Shown here: piece by piece, positions 1 to 6,088 of the stretch
How positions within the stretch are numbered: the first letter of the stretch is position 1
Layout: each line of letters begins with the position of its first letter
From: an uncultured Rickettsiales bacterium
GTDB taxonomy: Bacteria > Pseudomonadota > Alphaproteobacteria > Rickettsiales > UBA1997
Direction: 5' to 3'
NCBI GenBank assembly: GCA_934725005.1
Contig: CAKVBE010000054.1
Coordinates: 1-6,599 of the forward strand
Length of the DNA: 6,599 nucleotides
Position numbers and translations under genes: made by a program
Notes under the pieces: generated by a model
The model's input: the letters and a program-made list of their open reading frames with translations, nothing else
Told to the model about the DNA's origin: nothing
Databases searched by the model: none

Positions 1-474
1 GATGAGCTTTTAAAGCAAAAGTCGATGCCTGTTGAGAAGATAGATGAAGATTTAATTAATACTATGAATAGTATGCTTGAATTTATGTATGAATCAAAAG
101 GTATTGGTCTGGCTGGTGTGCAAATTGGCGTCCTAAAAAGAATAATCACTATAGATTTACAAGAAAATGGTAAAAAACCTGTATTTTTAATCAATCCTGA
201 AATTATTTGGCATTCTGATAATTTAGTTGAAAGTGAAGAAGGTTGTTTATCTGTCCCTGGTCAGAGAGCTAAAATAAAAAGATTTGATAAAGTTAAAGTA
301 AAATATTTAGACGTTGATGGCAAAGAAAACATAATAGAGACCGATGGTCTATTTGCGATTTGCTTGCAACATGAAATAGACCATTTAGATGGTAAATTAT
401 ACATAGATTATTTATCTAAGTTAAAAAGGGATTTAATTTTATCTAGAGTAAAAAGCGTTCTAAGAAGAATGTAA
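1..474 (+). CDS. def: Peptide deformylase, 5'-truncated by window edge
   Basis: Removes the formyl group from the N-terminal methionine of nascent proteins; a cytosolic metalloenzyme. The reading frame is open from base 1, and the codons before the ATG at 25 (D-E-L-L-K-Q-K-S) match the family's conserved early region. The ATG at 25 is therefore internal, and the real start, perhaps 10-20 residues earlier, lies outside the window. All three family motifs are present: GIGLAGVQ at about 100-123, EGCLS at 238-252 with the metal-ligand Cys at 244-246, and HEIDH at 370-384 with two His ligands and the catalytic Glu. Motif 1 has Gly where the second Ala of GxGLAAxQ is usual, a mild change. The charged tail (LSKLKRD...) resembles alphaproteobacterial deformylases. 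A tandem TAA TAA ends it, 4 nt before gspF, so the two are probably co-transcribed. The usual alphaproteobacterial partner fmt does not follow. Confidence 0.95.
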   Translation, partial: DELLKQKSMPVEKIDEDLINTMNSMLEFMYESKGIGLAGVQIGVLKRIITIDLQENGKKPVFLINPEIIWHSDNLVESEEGCLSVPGQRAKIKRFDKVKVKYLDVDGKENIIETDGLFAICLQHEIDHLDGKLYIDYLSKLKRDLILSRVKSVLRRM

Positions 475-478
475 TAAA

Positions 479-1693
479 ATGGCTAAACAATATAAGTATA
501 AGGCGTTAGATAGAAATTCTAATAGAAAAGTTAATGGCACAATGGAAGCGGCGAACCCGTTAGCACTAGAAAAAATATTATCTGATAATAATCTTATACT
601 TATAGACTTTAAAGAAACAAAAGGTGCTAGTACTTTAGCAACACTGTTTAGCTCAAAAATTACATCTAAAGAGTTAATAACAATGTTTGTTACATTAGAA
701 CAGCTTGAAAGGGCTGGTATTCCGATAATAAATTCATTGAAAGATATAAAAGATTACACTACTAATATAAGGTTGAAAAATATTGGACAAGATTTGTATG
801 AGTCTGTAAAAAATGGTAGCTTATTGTCTGAGGCTATGGCAAAACATAAAAAAGTGTTTGATGAAGTTTCTATAAGTCTTATAAATATGGGTGAGAAAAC
901 AGGGCAACTTGAGTTAGCGTTAACAAATATTGTTGAAAATATTAAATGGAGTGGTGAAATAAAAAGAAAGACAATGAAAGCTATAAAGGGTCCATTAGCT
1001 ACGCTTTCATTAATGTTGATTATAACTGTTATAATGTTAAAATTTGTTGTTCCAACCGTTTTATCTTTTTTATTAGATCAAGAATTGAATATTCCAAGTG
1101 TAACAAAAAGCCTTATAGCAACTTCAGATTTTGTTCAAGACAATTTTATATATATATTGGTTATACCTATATTATTGTTTGTTTTAACAAAGATTTTTTG
1201 TAGAATTAGTAGTAAGTTTGCTATTTTTATTGATGCATTAAAGTTAAAAATGCCAATTTTTGGTCAAATAATTAAAAAGATTGATTTGTCCAGGTTTGCA
1301 AAATTTTTCGGAATTACATTTTCTTCGGGAATACAAGTTTTAGAGTGTATGGATATAACAATAAAAGTTGTAAAAAATAAAGCTATAAAACAAGAATTAA
1401 TTTTAATGAAAGAAGATATAGCTAGTGGTTCTTCCATATCAAAGTGTCTAGAAAATTCAACTTATTTTCCATTGATTGTCGCAAGGATGTTTAAAATAGG
1501 TGAAGATACTGGAAATATGACAGGTGCTCTGGAAAATATAAATTATTTTTATGAAACAGAGATAAATGACGCAATAGAAGCTGTTATAGCGTCTTTAAAA
1601 CCAGTAATGTTGTTTGTAATGGGTGGATTATTGATTTGGATAATAATTGGTGTGTTTGGACCTATTTATGGAAGTTTTTCAAAATTGATTTAA
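479..1693 (+). CDS. Type II secretion/type IV pilus inner-membrane platform protein, GspF/PilC family
   Basis: Polytopic inner-membrane protein of the family that forms the assembly platform between the cytoplasmic ATPase and the pseudopilus or pilus. The 404-residue length is normal for full-length GspF/PilC. Order: a GspF N-terminal segment (YKYKALD, residues 5-45); first T2SSF domain (about 65-190) with GEKTG at 138-142; hydrophobic helices at about 171-198 and 222-241; second T2SSF domain (about 270-390) with GEDTG at 341-345; and a last helix at about 374-394 ending in the family-like GPIYGSF. Two T2SSF repeats, each with a GExTG motif, and three membrane segments make the family call secure. 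Whether it serves secretion (GspF) or pili (PilC) cannot be told, because no ATPase, secretin or prepilin gene is in the window. The ATG at 479 lies 4 nt after the def stop; the purine-rich AAGAAG at 463-468 is at best a weak ribosome site. No frameshift is seen and the gene looks functional. Confidence 0.93.
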   Translation: MAKQYKYKALDRNSNRKVNGTMEAANPLALEKILSDNNLILIDFKETKGASTLATLFSSKITSKELITMFVTLEQLERAGIPIINSLKDIKDYTTNIRLKNIGQDLYESVKNGSLLSEAMAKHKKVFDEVSISLINMGEKTGQLELALTNIVENIKWSGEIKRKTMKAIKGPLATLSLMLIITVIMLKFVVPTVLSFLLDQELNIPSVTKSLIATSDFVQDNFIYILVIPILLFVLTKIFCRISSKFAIFIDALKLKMPIFGQIIKKIDLSRFAKFFGITFSSGIQVLECMDITIKVVKNKAIKQELILMKEDIASGSSISKCLENSTYFPLIVARMFKIGEDTGNMTGALENINYFYETEINDAIEAVIASLKPVMLFVMGGLLIWIIIGVFGPIYGSFSKLI

Positions 1694-1705
1694 ACTAATT
1701 AATTT

Positions 1706-1726
1706 AAGTATTGCGTACTTTTATTT
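1706..1726 (+). terminator. Candidate rho-independent terminator after gspF
   Basis: A 5-bp stem (AAGTA 1706-1710 with TACTT 1716-1720) around the loop TTGCG, followed directly by TTATTT, begins 13 nt after the gspF stop. Position and T-rich tail suit a terminator for def-gspF, but the stem is short and AT-rich, so it may be weak. Confidence 0.35.
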
Positions 1727-1730
1727 ACAT

Positions 1731-1752
1731 GTTTCAAGCCATTGGCTGCAAC
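1731..1752. other. Imperfect palindrome/hairpin in the gspF 3' region
   Basis: The arms GTTTCAAGCC and GGCTGCAAC surround ATT and pair with one bulge and one mismatch (core AGCC/GGCT). It starts 5 nt after the candidate gspF terminator and has no T-run on either side. It could stabilise a 3' end, bind a protein, or be a relic of a mobile sequence. No function is assigned. Confidence 0.3.
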
Positions 1753-2068
1753 AATTTAAATATTAATAATAATATTTATAATTTATTAGCTCTAAAAGTT
1801 AAGAAATAGACATTAAGTTTAGAAAAAGAATATTCATACTTTCGACATAGCATCATGAGAACAAAATCCAACTTATCTCCATTAGCTTTGCCAACGATAA
1901 GGAGTCTAAACTCGGTAATAAATCTCATGATCCGCTCACCAACTCTATCCATACCTTTATGTTAGCAAGTTAAAAACTGTAAAAAATGACAACCTAAATG
2001 TGTAACATCATCATAGCAATCGGTATTAACTACCAAACAGTGAACAAACTCAATATTAACATACAACT

Positions 2069-2110
2069 AAAAAACATATCGTGCTCTCTTAGGCTTAAAA
2101 GAGAGACACG
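2069..2110 (-). terminator. Probable rho-independent terminator of tsaB
   Basis: Strong hairpin: CGTGCTCTCTT (2080-2090) pairs with AAGAGAG-A-CACG (2099-2110), 11 bp with one bulged A around an 8-nt loop. Read on the minus strand it is followed, after ATATG, by six T (A-run 2069-2074 on the plus strand). That is the layout of an intrinsic terminator for leftward transcription, about 150 nt beyond the tsaB stop. The 5-nt gap before the T-run is longer than ideal. No T-run follows on the plus strand, so it is not a plus-strand terminator; it could instead act as a leader structure there. Confidence 0.5.
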
Positions 2111-2262
2111 TCCTAACAACTAATATAGGAGTTAATATGGAAACATGTATACAAAATAACACGATCTTATTATTGAACATAATTTTTTATAAATCAAGTA
2201 TATTTTATCAAAACAAAACATTATTAAATATACGCTGTGTTAATAAACATTTTAGATATGTC

Positions 2263-2877
2263 TCAGTTTTTCTTAATGTTTATCTGTGGCTGTCCTATAT
2301 ACAAAGGTTGAATATCTTCTGAAAAGAGTTTATGCTCTGTTTTAAAATGATTCAATTTTATTAAATCATCAATTGACTCTTTTATATTTAGTACCTTGCA
2401 GTAATCTTTTACATAATCTTGTATTTCTTGGTTGTTTGTTATAACTGTATCATTATTCTTTAGAGTGTTTACAAAATTTTCCTTTTTTTGTTGACTGTAA
2501 TTACCGTTTGAGTCTTTTATATAAAAACAGTTTATACCACCATTAACTACCACATAATCAAATTTTTTATTATATGATAGTATTTCAAAAACATCATTTT
2601 CTATTATTTTTTTGTTAGTTATTGCTTTAAATGCTTTTGCGAATGATATTGATGTTTTTATTGATATAAAGCTTCCAGGTCCTTTAACAACGGATAGAAC
2701 ATCTATATCATCATATGTTAAATTATTCTTTTTAAGTGTTTCTTCAATTGATAAAACTAGAAGTTCTGCTTGTGATGAAACTTTATTAATTACATATATA
2801 TCTTTAAATAATGCATTATTTTGCACTATTATTTTTATATCTTGATTTATTGCATCTATTGTTATAATTTTAGTCAT
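2263..2877 (-). CDS. tsaB: tRNA threonylcarbamoyladenosine biosynthesis protein TsaB
   Basis: TsaB is the inactive-homologue partner of TsaD in the complex that makes t6A at position 37 of ANN-decoding tRNAs in the cytosol. Evidence: an N-terminal ASKHA strand (KIITIDA, residues 3-9); QAELLVLSIEETL (36-48), which fits the family's Q/H...LLP.i..lL segment; GPGSF at 66-70; and a C-terminal IQPLYIGQP (189-197) like the family's P-x-Y-L-R ending. At 204 residues it is shorter than the E. coli protein (231). It is diverged: the usual SFTGxR after GPG is SFISIK, and the usual iDAR-x-x-x-Y strand reads VVVNGGINCFYI (109-120). The start at 2877 is the Met just before the N-terminal strand; no clear Shine-Dalgarno lies upstream. 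It is transcribed alone and divergently from aroK, with a probable terminator at 2069-2110. No rimI or tsaD is adjacent. Confidence 0.85.
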   Translation of the reverse strand: MTKIITIDAINQDIKIIVQNNALFKDIYVINKVSSQAELLVLSIEETLKKNNLTYDDIDVLSVVKGPGSFISIKTSISFAKAFKAITNKKIIENDVFEILSYNKKFDYVVVNGGINCFYIKDSNGNYSQQKKENFVNTLKNNDTVITNNQEIQDYVKDYCKVLNIKESIDDLIKLNHFKTEHKLFSEDIQPLYIGQPQINIKKN

Positions 2878-2994
2878 GTTTTTTATTGATTATTTCTAAA
2901 GCAGAAATTATTAATATTACGTATAGACTGATTATTTTCTTTTTTTTTAAAAAATATTCAAGTTTATTTTATTATTACTAAATTATTTTAAAAC
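2878..2994. promoter_or_regulatory. Divergent promoter region between tsaB and aroK
   Basis: The 117 nt separating the two divergent starts must hold the promoters of tsaB and probably of aroK-mreD-mrdA. It is very AT-rich and includes nine T (2940-2948) followed by six A (2949-2954), a symmetric tract that could be intrinsically bent or act as UP-element DNA. Several -10-like strings occur (for example TATTAATAT at 2909-2917), but I could not pair one convincingly with a -35 on either strand, so no exact promoter is given. Confidence 0.45.
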
Positions 2995-3564
2995 ATGGAA
3001 GAAGTTATACATCCATCTAACAGAAAAACTATAGTGCTTGTTGGAATGATGGGAGCGGGTAAGACTACAACCGGTTTTGGTTTAGCACAGAGATTAGGTA
3101 TTAAGTTTGTAGATTCTGATAGAGAAATAGAAAAGGCCGAAGGTTGTCCAGTAAGTGAAATTTTTAAAAATAAGGGTGAAGAGTATTTTAGAGAAATCGA
3201 AAGAAAAGTTATAAGAAAAATATTGAATTCAAATAGTTCACAAGTTTTGTCGATAGGTGGAAACGCTTTTGATGATGACGTTATTAGGGAAAAAATAAAG
3301 GAAAAAGCAATTTCTATATATCTTGAAGTCGATTTGGATACATTGATAAAAAGAGTTGAAAGAAGAACAAATAGACCTATGCTTGAAGATGGTGACAAAA
3401 CACAGATAATGACAGATTTATATAATCAAAAAACCCCATTATATTCACAGGCTGATATTTGCTTAAATACAACATTTTTGAATAAAGATACCACAATAAA
3501 CGTTATTATTAAACTACTAGTTGAATATATAACAAATTTTGATCCAAAAAAATCTAATAATTAA
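2995..3564 (+). CDS. aroK: Shikimate kinase
   Basis: Phosphorylates shikimate to shikimate-3-phosphate with ATP, the fifth step towards chorismate and the aromatic amino acids; cytosolic NMP-kinase fold. Seen: Walker A GMMGAGKT (17-24); shikimate-binding DSD with Asp42; FREIE with Arg66; a glycine motif at 88-90; and the lid RRTNRPML with Arg127. Length (189 aa) is normal with a short N-terminal extension as in alphaproteobacteria. Two oddities at substrate-binding positions: the usual GGG is GGN (Asn90), and the usual Arg of the RxPLY motif is Lys (K146 in KTPLY). The rest of the fold is intact, so it is probably active. No Shine-Dalgarno is evident before ATG 2995, but the family similarity begins soon after it and no better start is seen. 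First gene of a tight unit: mreD starts 5 nt after its stop. aroB, its common alphaproteobacterial neighbour, is absent here. Confidence 0.93.
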   Translation: MEEVIHPSNRKTIVLVGMMGAGKTTTGFGLAQRLGIKFVDSDREIEKAEGCPVSEIFKNKGEEYFREIERKVIRKILNSNSSQVLSIGGNAFDDDVIREKIKEKAISIYLEVDLDTLIKRVERRTNRPMLEDGDKTQIMTDLYNQKTPLYSQADICLNTTFLNKDTTINVIIKLLVEYITNFDPKKSNN

Positions 3565-3569
3565 GAAAG

Positions 3570-4064
3570 ATGGCAAACAAACTAGTTTATGTTATAAAGT
3601 ATTTACTGTTTGCCATTATATTTTTGTTCTTTTCAGTTTTACAAAATAATTTATTATTATCAAATATTAGTAACAACTTGATACCGGATTTTTCCGCATT
3701 TTTGATATTTTATTCGTTTTTTGTCAAGAAAAATATATCTTATTTTGGTGTATTTTTGTTGTGTGTTATAAATGATGTAATGAAAATGTTACCAACTGGT
3801 ATAAGTGCAATTAGTGTTTTATTAACGTGTAAGTTGATTGAAGTTATATTGTCAAGAACAACGCTTGAACCTGATAAGAATGTGTATGTCACATTTTTTA
3901 TGTACTTTTTAATGTATAATATGTTAGAGTTGTTTCTGATGACATATTTGTATGATAGATATTTTATACCATCATTTTTATTTTTTATTCTAAGTTTTAT
4001 TTATTTTATTGCATTTAGATATGCAATAGAGTCTGTACACAAATTAATTGCAAAAGAAAAATAA
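3570..4064 (+). CDS. mreD: Rod shape-determining protein MreD
   Basis: Small integral membrane protein of the Rod complex (MreBCD, RodA, PBP2) directing lateral-wall peptidoglycan synthesis. The 164 residues are almost wholly hydrophobic, with about five membrane segments (roughly 8-28, 40-52, 56-68, 103-120, 131-150). The family's best signature, an Asp followed by P-x-G in the middle of the protein, is seen as NDVMKMLPTGISA (68-80). Small MreD proteins diverge fast, so the call leans also on context: mrdA (PBP2) follows after 3 nt, a classic pairing. mreB and mreC, normally upstream, are missing; aroK is there instead. The purine run GAAAG lies directly against the ATG, too close to be a normal ribosome site, so translational coupling to aroK is likely. 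Confidence 0.85.
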   Translation: MANKLVYVIKYLLFAIIFLFFSVLQNNLLLSNISNNLIPDFSAFLIFYSFFVKKNISYFGVFLLCVINDVMKMLPTGISAISVLLTCKLIEVILSRTTLEPDKNVYVTFFMYFLMYNMLELFLMTYLYDRYFIPSFLFFILSFIYFIAFRYAIESVHKLIAKEK

Positions 4065-4067
4065 TTT

Positions 4068-5897
4068 ATGTCTGGACTTCATGAAGAGCATTTAAAGGGT
4101 AGGGTATTTTTAAAAAGGTTATTTTTTGTAGTGCCTATTACTTTAGTTTTAGTTATAATTTTAATATTAAGACTGTTTTATCTACAGATTATTGAATACA
4201 ATTATTTTATAACTCGTTCCGAAAATAACAGAATTAAGATAAAGCTAATACCGCCTCTAAGAGGTAATTTTTTGGATAGAAATAATCATAAATTGACTGA
4301 AAATAGAAATAGTTATGATGTATTTTTGTATCAAAATAAAAATAATAAAGATGTAATTAAAAAGATCTCTACCGTATTGTCTATAGATGACGAAAATGTT
4401 AAAAAAATAGATCAAATACTTTCCAAAAATAGGTACATGCCGATAGTTCAAATTTTAAATCACCTAACTTGGGAAGACTTAGTCAAGTTAGAGAGTAACA
4501 TGTATGATTTAGAAGGAATTGTCGTAGAAGAGGGTAATATAAGAAATTATTTATACGATGAGGAATTTTCGCATATAATAGGCTATATATCAAATCCAAA
4601 TGAAAAAGAGATAAAAATATTATCAAAAAGAGAAAGAAAAGAAATACTGCTAAATCCAAATTATAGGATTGGAAAAACAGGTTTAGAAAAAAAGTATAAT
4701 GATGATTTAATGATTGAAAATGGTTATAAAAAAATGGAAGTTAATGTTTTAGGTATTCCATTAAGAAACTTAGAAATTAAGAAACCTGTTCAATCTGAAG
4801 ATATAAAACTTACCATAGATTTAGAATTACAAAAGTTTGTATATAATCTTCTAAAAGATAAGAGAGGAACAGCTATAGTTTTAAATGTTAAAACTGGCGA
4901 GATTTTGTCAATGGTATCAACGCCATCTTTTAAATCAAATGAATTCGTTACTGGTGTGAACAAAAAATATTGGAATGAATTATTAAGCGATGAAAAAAAA
5001 CCTTTACTCAATAAAGCCATAAGTGCTTTGTATTCTCCTGGTTCGACATTTAAGCCATTAGTTGCATTATCTGCGTTAGAAAATGGATGGGATGAGAATA
5101 AAAAAATTGCTTGTGTTGGAAGAACATTTTTTGGACCAAGAGAATTTAGATGCTGGAAAAAAGAAGGTCATGGTTACATTAATATAAAAGAGGCAATACA
5201 GCATTCTTGTAATATTTATTTTGCAGAGCTAAGTGCGAGTGTTGGTATTGATTTGATTTACGAGACAGCAAAAGATTTTGGTATTGGCGAAGTATTTGAC
5301 ATAGGATTAGATAATTACAAAAAGGGAATTTTACCAAATAAAGAATGGAAAAAAAAATATTTGCATGATGTTTGGGTTAGAGGTGATACAATAAATGTTG
5401 GAATAGGTCAGGGATTTTTACTTGTGAATCCGCTGCAATTATCTGTTATGGTTTCAAGAATAGCTAATGGTGGTTATCCAATAGTGCCATTTCTCAATTA
5501 TAATGGTGATATGAGAAATTATAATAAGTCATTATTTAAAAAAAAATCTAAGTATAGTGCAAAGAATATAAATATAGTGAAAGAAGGTATGTATATGGTT
5601 ATGAATAAGAAAGGCGGTACAGGTTTTTTCAATAGGATATTAAAAAAGGAATTTGAAATGGCTGGAAAAACTGGTACAGCACAGGTGATTGCTTTAGATA
5701 CCAAGAATAAAATGGGAGATGATAATAAAGAATTGATTGAAAAATTTAGACATCATGCATTATTTGTTGGTTTTGCGCCATATAATGATCCAAAATATGG
5801 TATAGCTGTTGTTATAGAGCATGGCGATGGTGGAAGCATCTCGGCTCTACCTATTGCAAAACAAATATTAGAATTTGCTCAGGAAAAGAATATTTGA
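4068..5897 (+). CDS. mrdA: Penicillin-binding protein 2, peptidoglycan D,D-transpeptidase
   Basis: Class B PBP that cross-links peptidoglycan during cell elongation, anchored in the inner membrane with its catalytic domain in the periplasm and paired with RodA. Order: short cytoplasmic N-terminus; one membrane anchor at about 19-38; PBP-dimer (pedestal) domain from the RGNFLDRN motif (65-72) to about 235; transpeptidase domain from about 265 to the end. All catalytic motifs are intact: SPGSTFK with nucleophile Ser326 and Lys329, SCN at 380-382, and KTGTAQ at 534-539. Length is 609 aa against 633 in E. coli, so it is full-length. It starts 3 nt after the mreD stop with only a purine-rich AAAAGAAAAA upstream, so it is probably coupled to mreD. 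rodA, the usual next gene, does not follow; a terminator at 5913-5940 ends the unit. Confidence 0.97.
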   Translation: MSGLHEEHLKGRVFLKRLFFVVPITLVLVIILILRLFYLQIIEYNYFITRSENNRIKIKLIPPLRGNFLDRNNHKLTENRNSYDVFLYQNKNNKDVIKKISTVLSIDDENVKKIDQILSKNRYMPIVQILNHLTWEDLVKLESNMYDLEGIVVEEGNIRNYLYDEEFSHIIGYISNPNEKEIKILSKRERKEILLNPNYRIGKTGLEKKYNDDLMIENGYKKMEVNVLGIPLRNLEIKKPVQSEDIKLTIDLELQKFVYNLLKDKRGTAIVLNVKTGEILSMVSTPSFKSNEFVTGVNKKYWNELLSDEKKPLLNKAISALYSPGSTFKPLVALSALENGWDENKKIACVGRTFFGPREFRCWKKEGHGYINIKEAIQHSCNIYFAELSASVGIDLIYETAKDFGIGEVFDIGLDNYKKGILPNKEWKKKYLHDVWVRGDTINVGIGQGFLLVNPLQLSVMVSRIANGGYPIVPFLNYNGDMRNYNKSLFKKKSKYSAKNINIVKEGMYMVMNKKGGTGFFNRILKKEFEMAGKTGTAQVIALDTKNKMGDDNKELIEKFRHHALFVGFAPYNDPKYGIAVVIEHGDGGSISALPIAKQILEFAQEKNI

Positions 5898-5912
5898 TTT
5901 TTAATTGCATGT

Positions 5913-5940
5913 ATAAGTACCTTTTGGGTATTTATTTTTT
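5913..5940 (+). terminator. Rho-independent terminator after mrdA
   Basis: A 9-bp stem with one G-U pair (ATAAGTACC 5913-5921 with GGTATTTAT 5927-5935) closes the loop TTTTG, and T-rich sequence runs to 5940. It starts 15 nt after the mrdA stop, so it should end the aroK-mreD-mrdA transcript. Confidence 0.75.
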
Positions 5941-6030
5941 AATATTTGAGAACGATTTTTAAAAATATACTCTGTATTGTAATAGTGTCAAACAAACTCA
6001 TTTATACCAATTTTTTATAAGTTTGAAATA

Positions 6031-6058
6031 TTTACAATAATTTTCACATTTTTACTAT
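6031..6058 (+). promoter_or_regulatory. Candidate sigma70-type promoter for plsC
   Basis: TTTACA (6031-6036, five of six matches to TTGACA) is followed after 16 nt by TACTAT (6053-6058, four of six matches to TATAAT). It sits about 30 nt before the plsC start and after the mrdA terminator, which fits plsC having its own transcript. In DNA this AT-rich such matches arise easily by chance. Confidence 0.3.
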
Positions 6059-6079
6059 GAGATTATTTAATGTTTTTTT

Positions 6080-6084
6080 GAGGA
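6080..6084 (+). promoter_or_regulatory. Ribosome binding site of plsC
   Basis: GAGGA ends 4 nt before the ATG at 6089. It is the only strong Shine-Dalgarno in front of a confident gene here, and with the in-frame stop at 6068-6070 it fixes the plsC start. The string TTTTTTGAGG occurs again at 6094-6103, inside the gene, where no start codon follows. Confidence 0.7.
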
Positions 6085-6088
6085 TTGT

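Larger units (their letters stand above)
1694..2262. other. 569-nt intergenic region without a convincing gene
   Basis: Lies between the gspF stop and the stop of the oppositely oriented tsaB, so both flanking genes point into it. It holds the candidate gspF terminator (1706-1726), a palindrome (1731-1752), a patch near 1850-1965 of about 38% GC by hand count against the mid-20s in nearby genes, and the hairpin at 2080-2110. Short open frames exist but none resembles a known family: + 1855-1965 (36 aa), - 1776-1952 (58 aa) and + 2137-2322 (61 aa). No tRNA, tmRNA or RNase P hallmark was seen. I read it as two 3' untranslated regions around a decayed or acquired fragment; this is inference. Confidence 0.5.

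Noticed and set aside
25..27. ATG at 25 as the start of def
   Set aside because: The frame is open to base 1 and the upstream codons match the family's conserved early region, so this Met is internal.
1855..1965. 36-codon plus-strand frame in the intergenic patch
   Set aside because: Short, no ribosome site, no recognisable similarity, and the opposite strand is equally open.
2080..2110. Hairpin as the terminal inverted repeat of an insertion sequence
   Set aside because: The two arms are only 8 nt apart, there is no transposase frame between matching ends and no target duplication was seen; a terminator fits better.
1694..2262. tmRNA, RNase P RNA, SRP RNA or CRISPR array in the large gap
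   Set aside because: No CCA-ended tRNA-like domain, no RNase P core motifs and no regularly spaced repeats were found by eye on either strand.
2612..2845. 77-codon plus-strand frame opposite tsaB
   Set aside because: Antisense of a confident gene in low-GC DNA; no ribosome site or family resemblance.
2988..3398. 136-codon minus-strand frame opposite aroK
   Set aside because: The serine/leucine/isoleucine-rich product is the typical antisense translation of a real gene whose kinase motifs lie on the plus strand.
4257..4451. Minus-strand frame inside mrdA
   Set aside because: Shadow of mrdA, as are those at 4790-5020 and 5519-5704.
5037..5050. GGTTCGA resembling a tRNA T-loop
   Set aside because: It lies in the mrdA codons for the active-site SPGSTFK motif, with no acceptor stem or anticodon arm around it.
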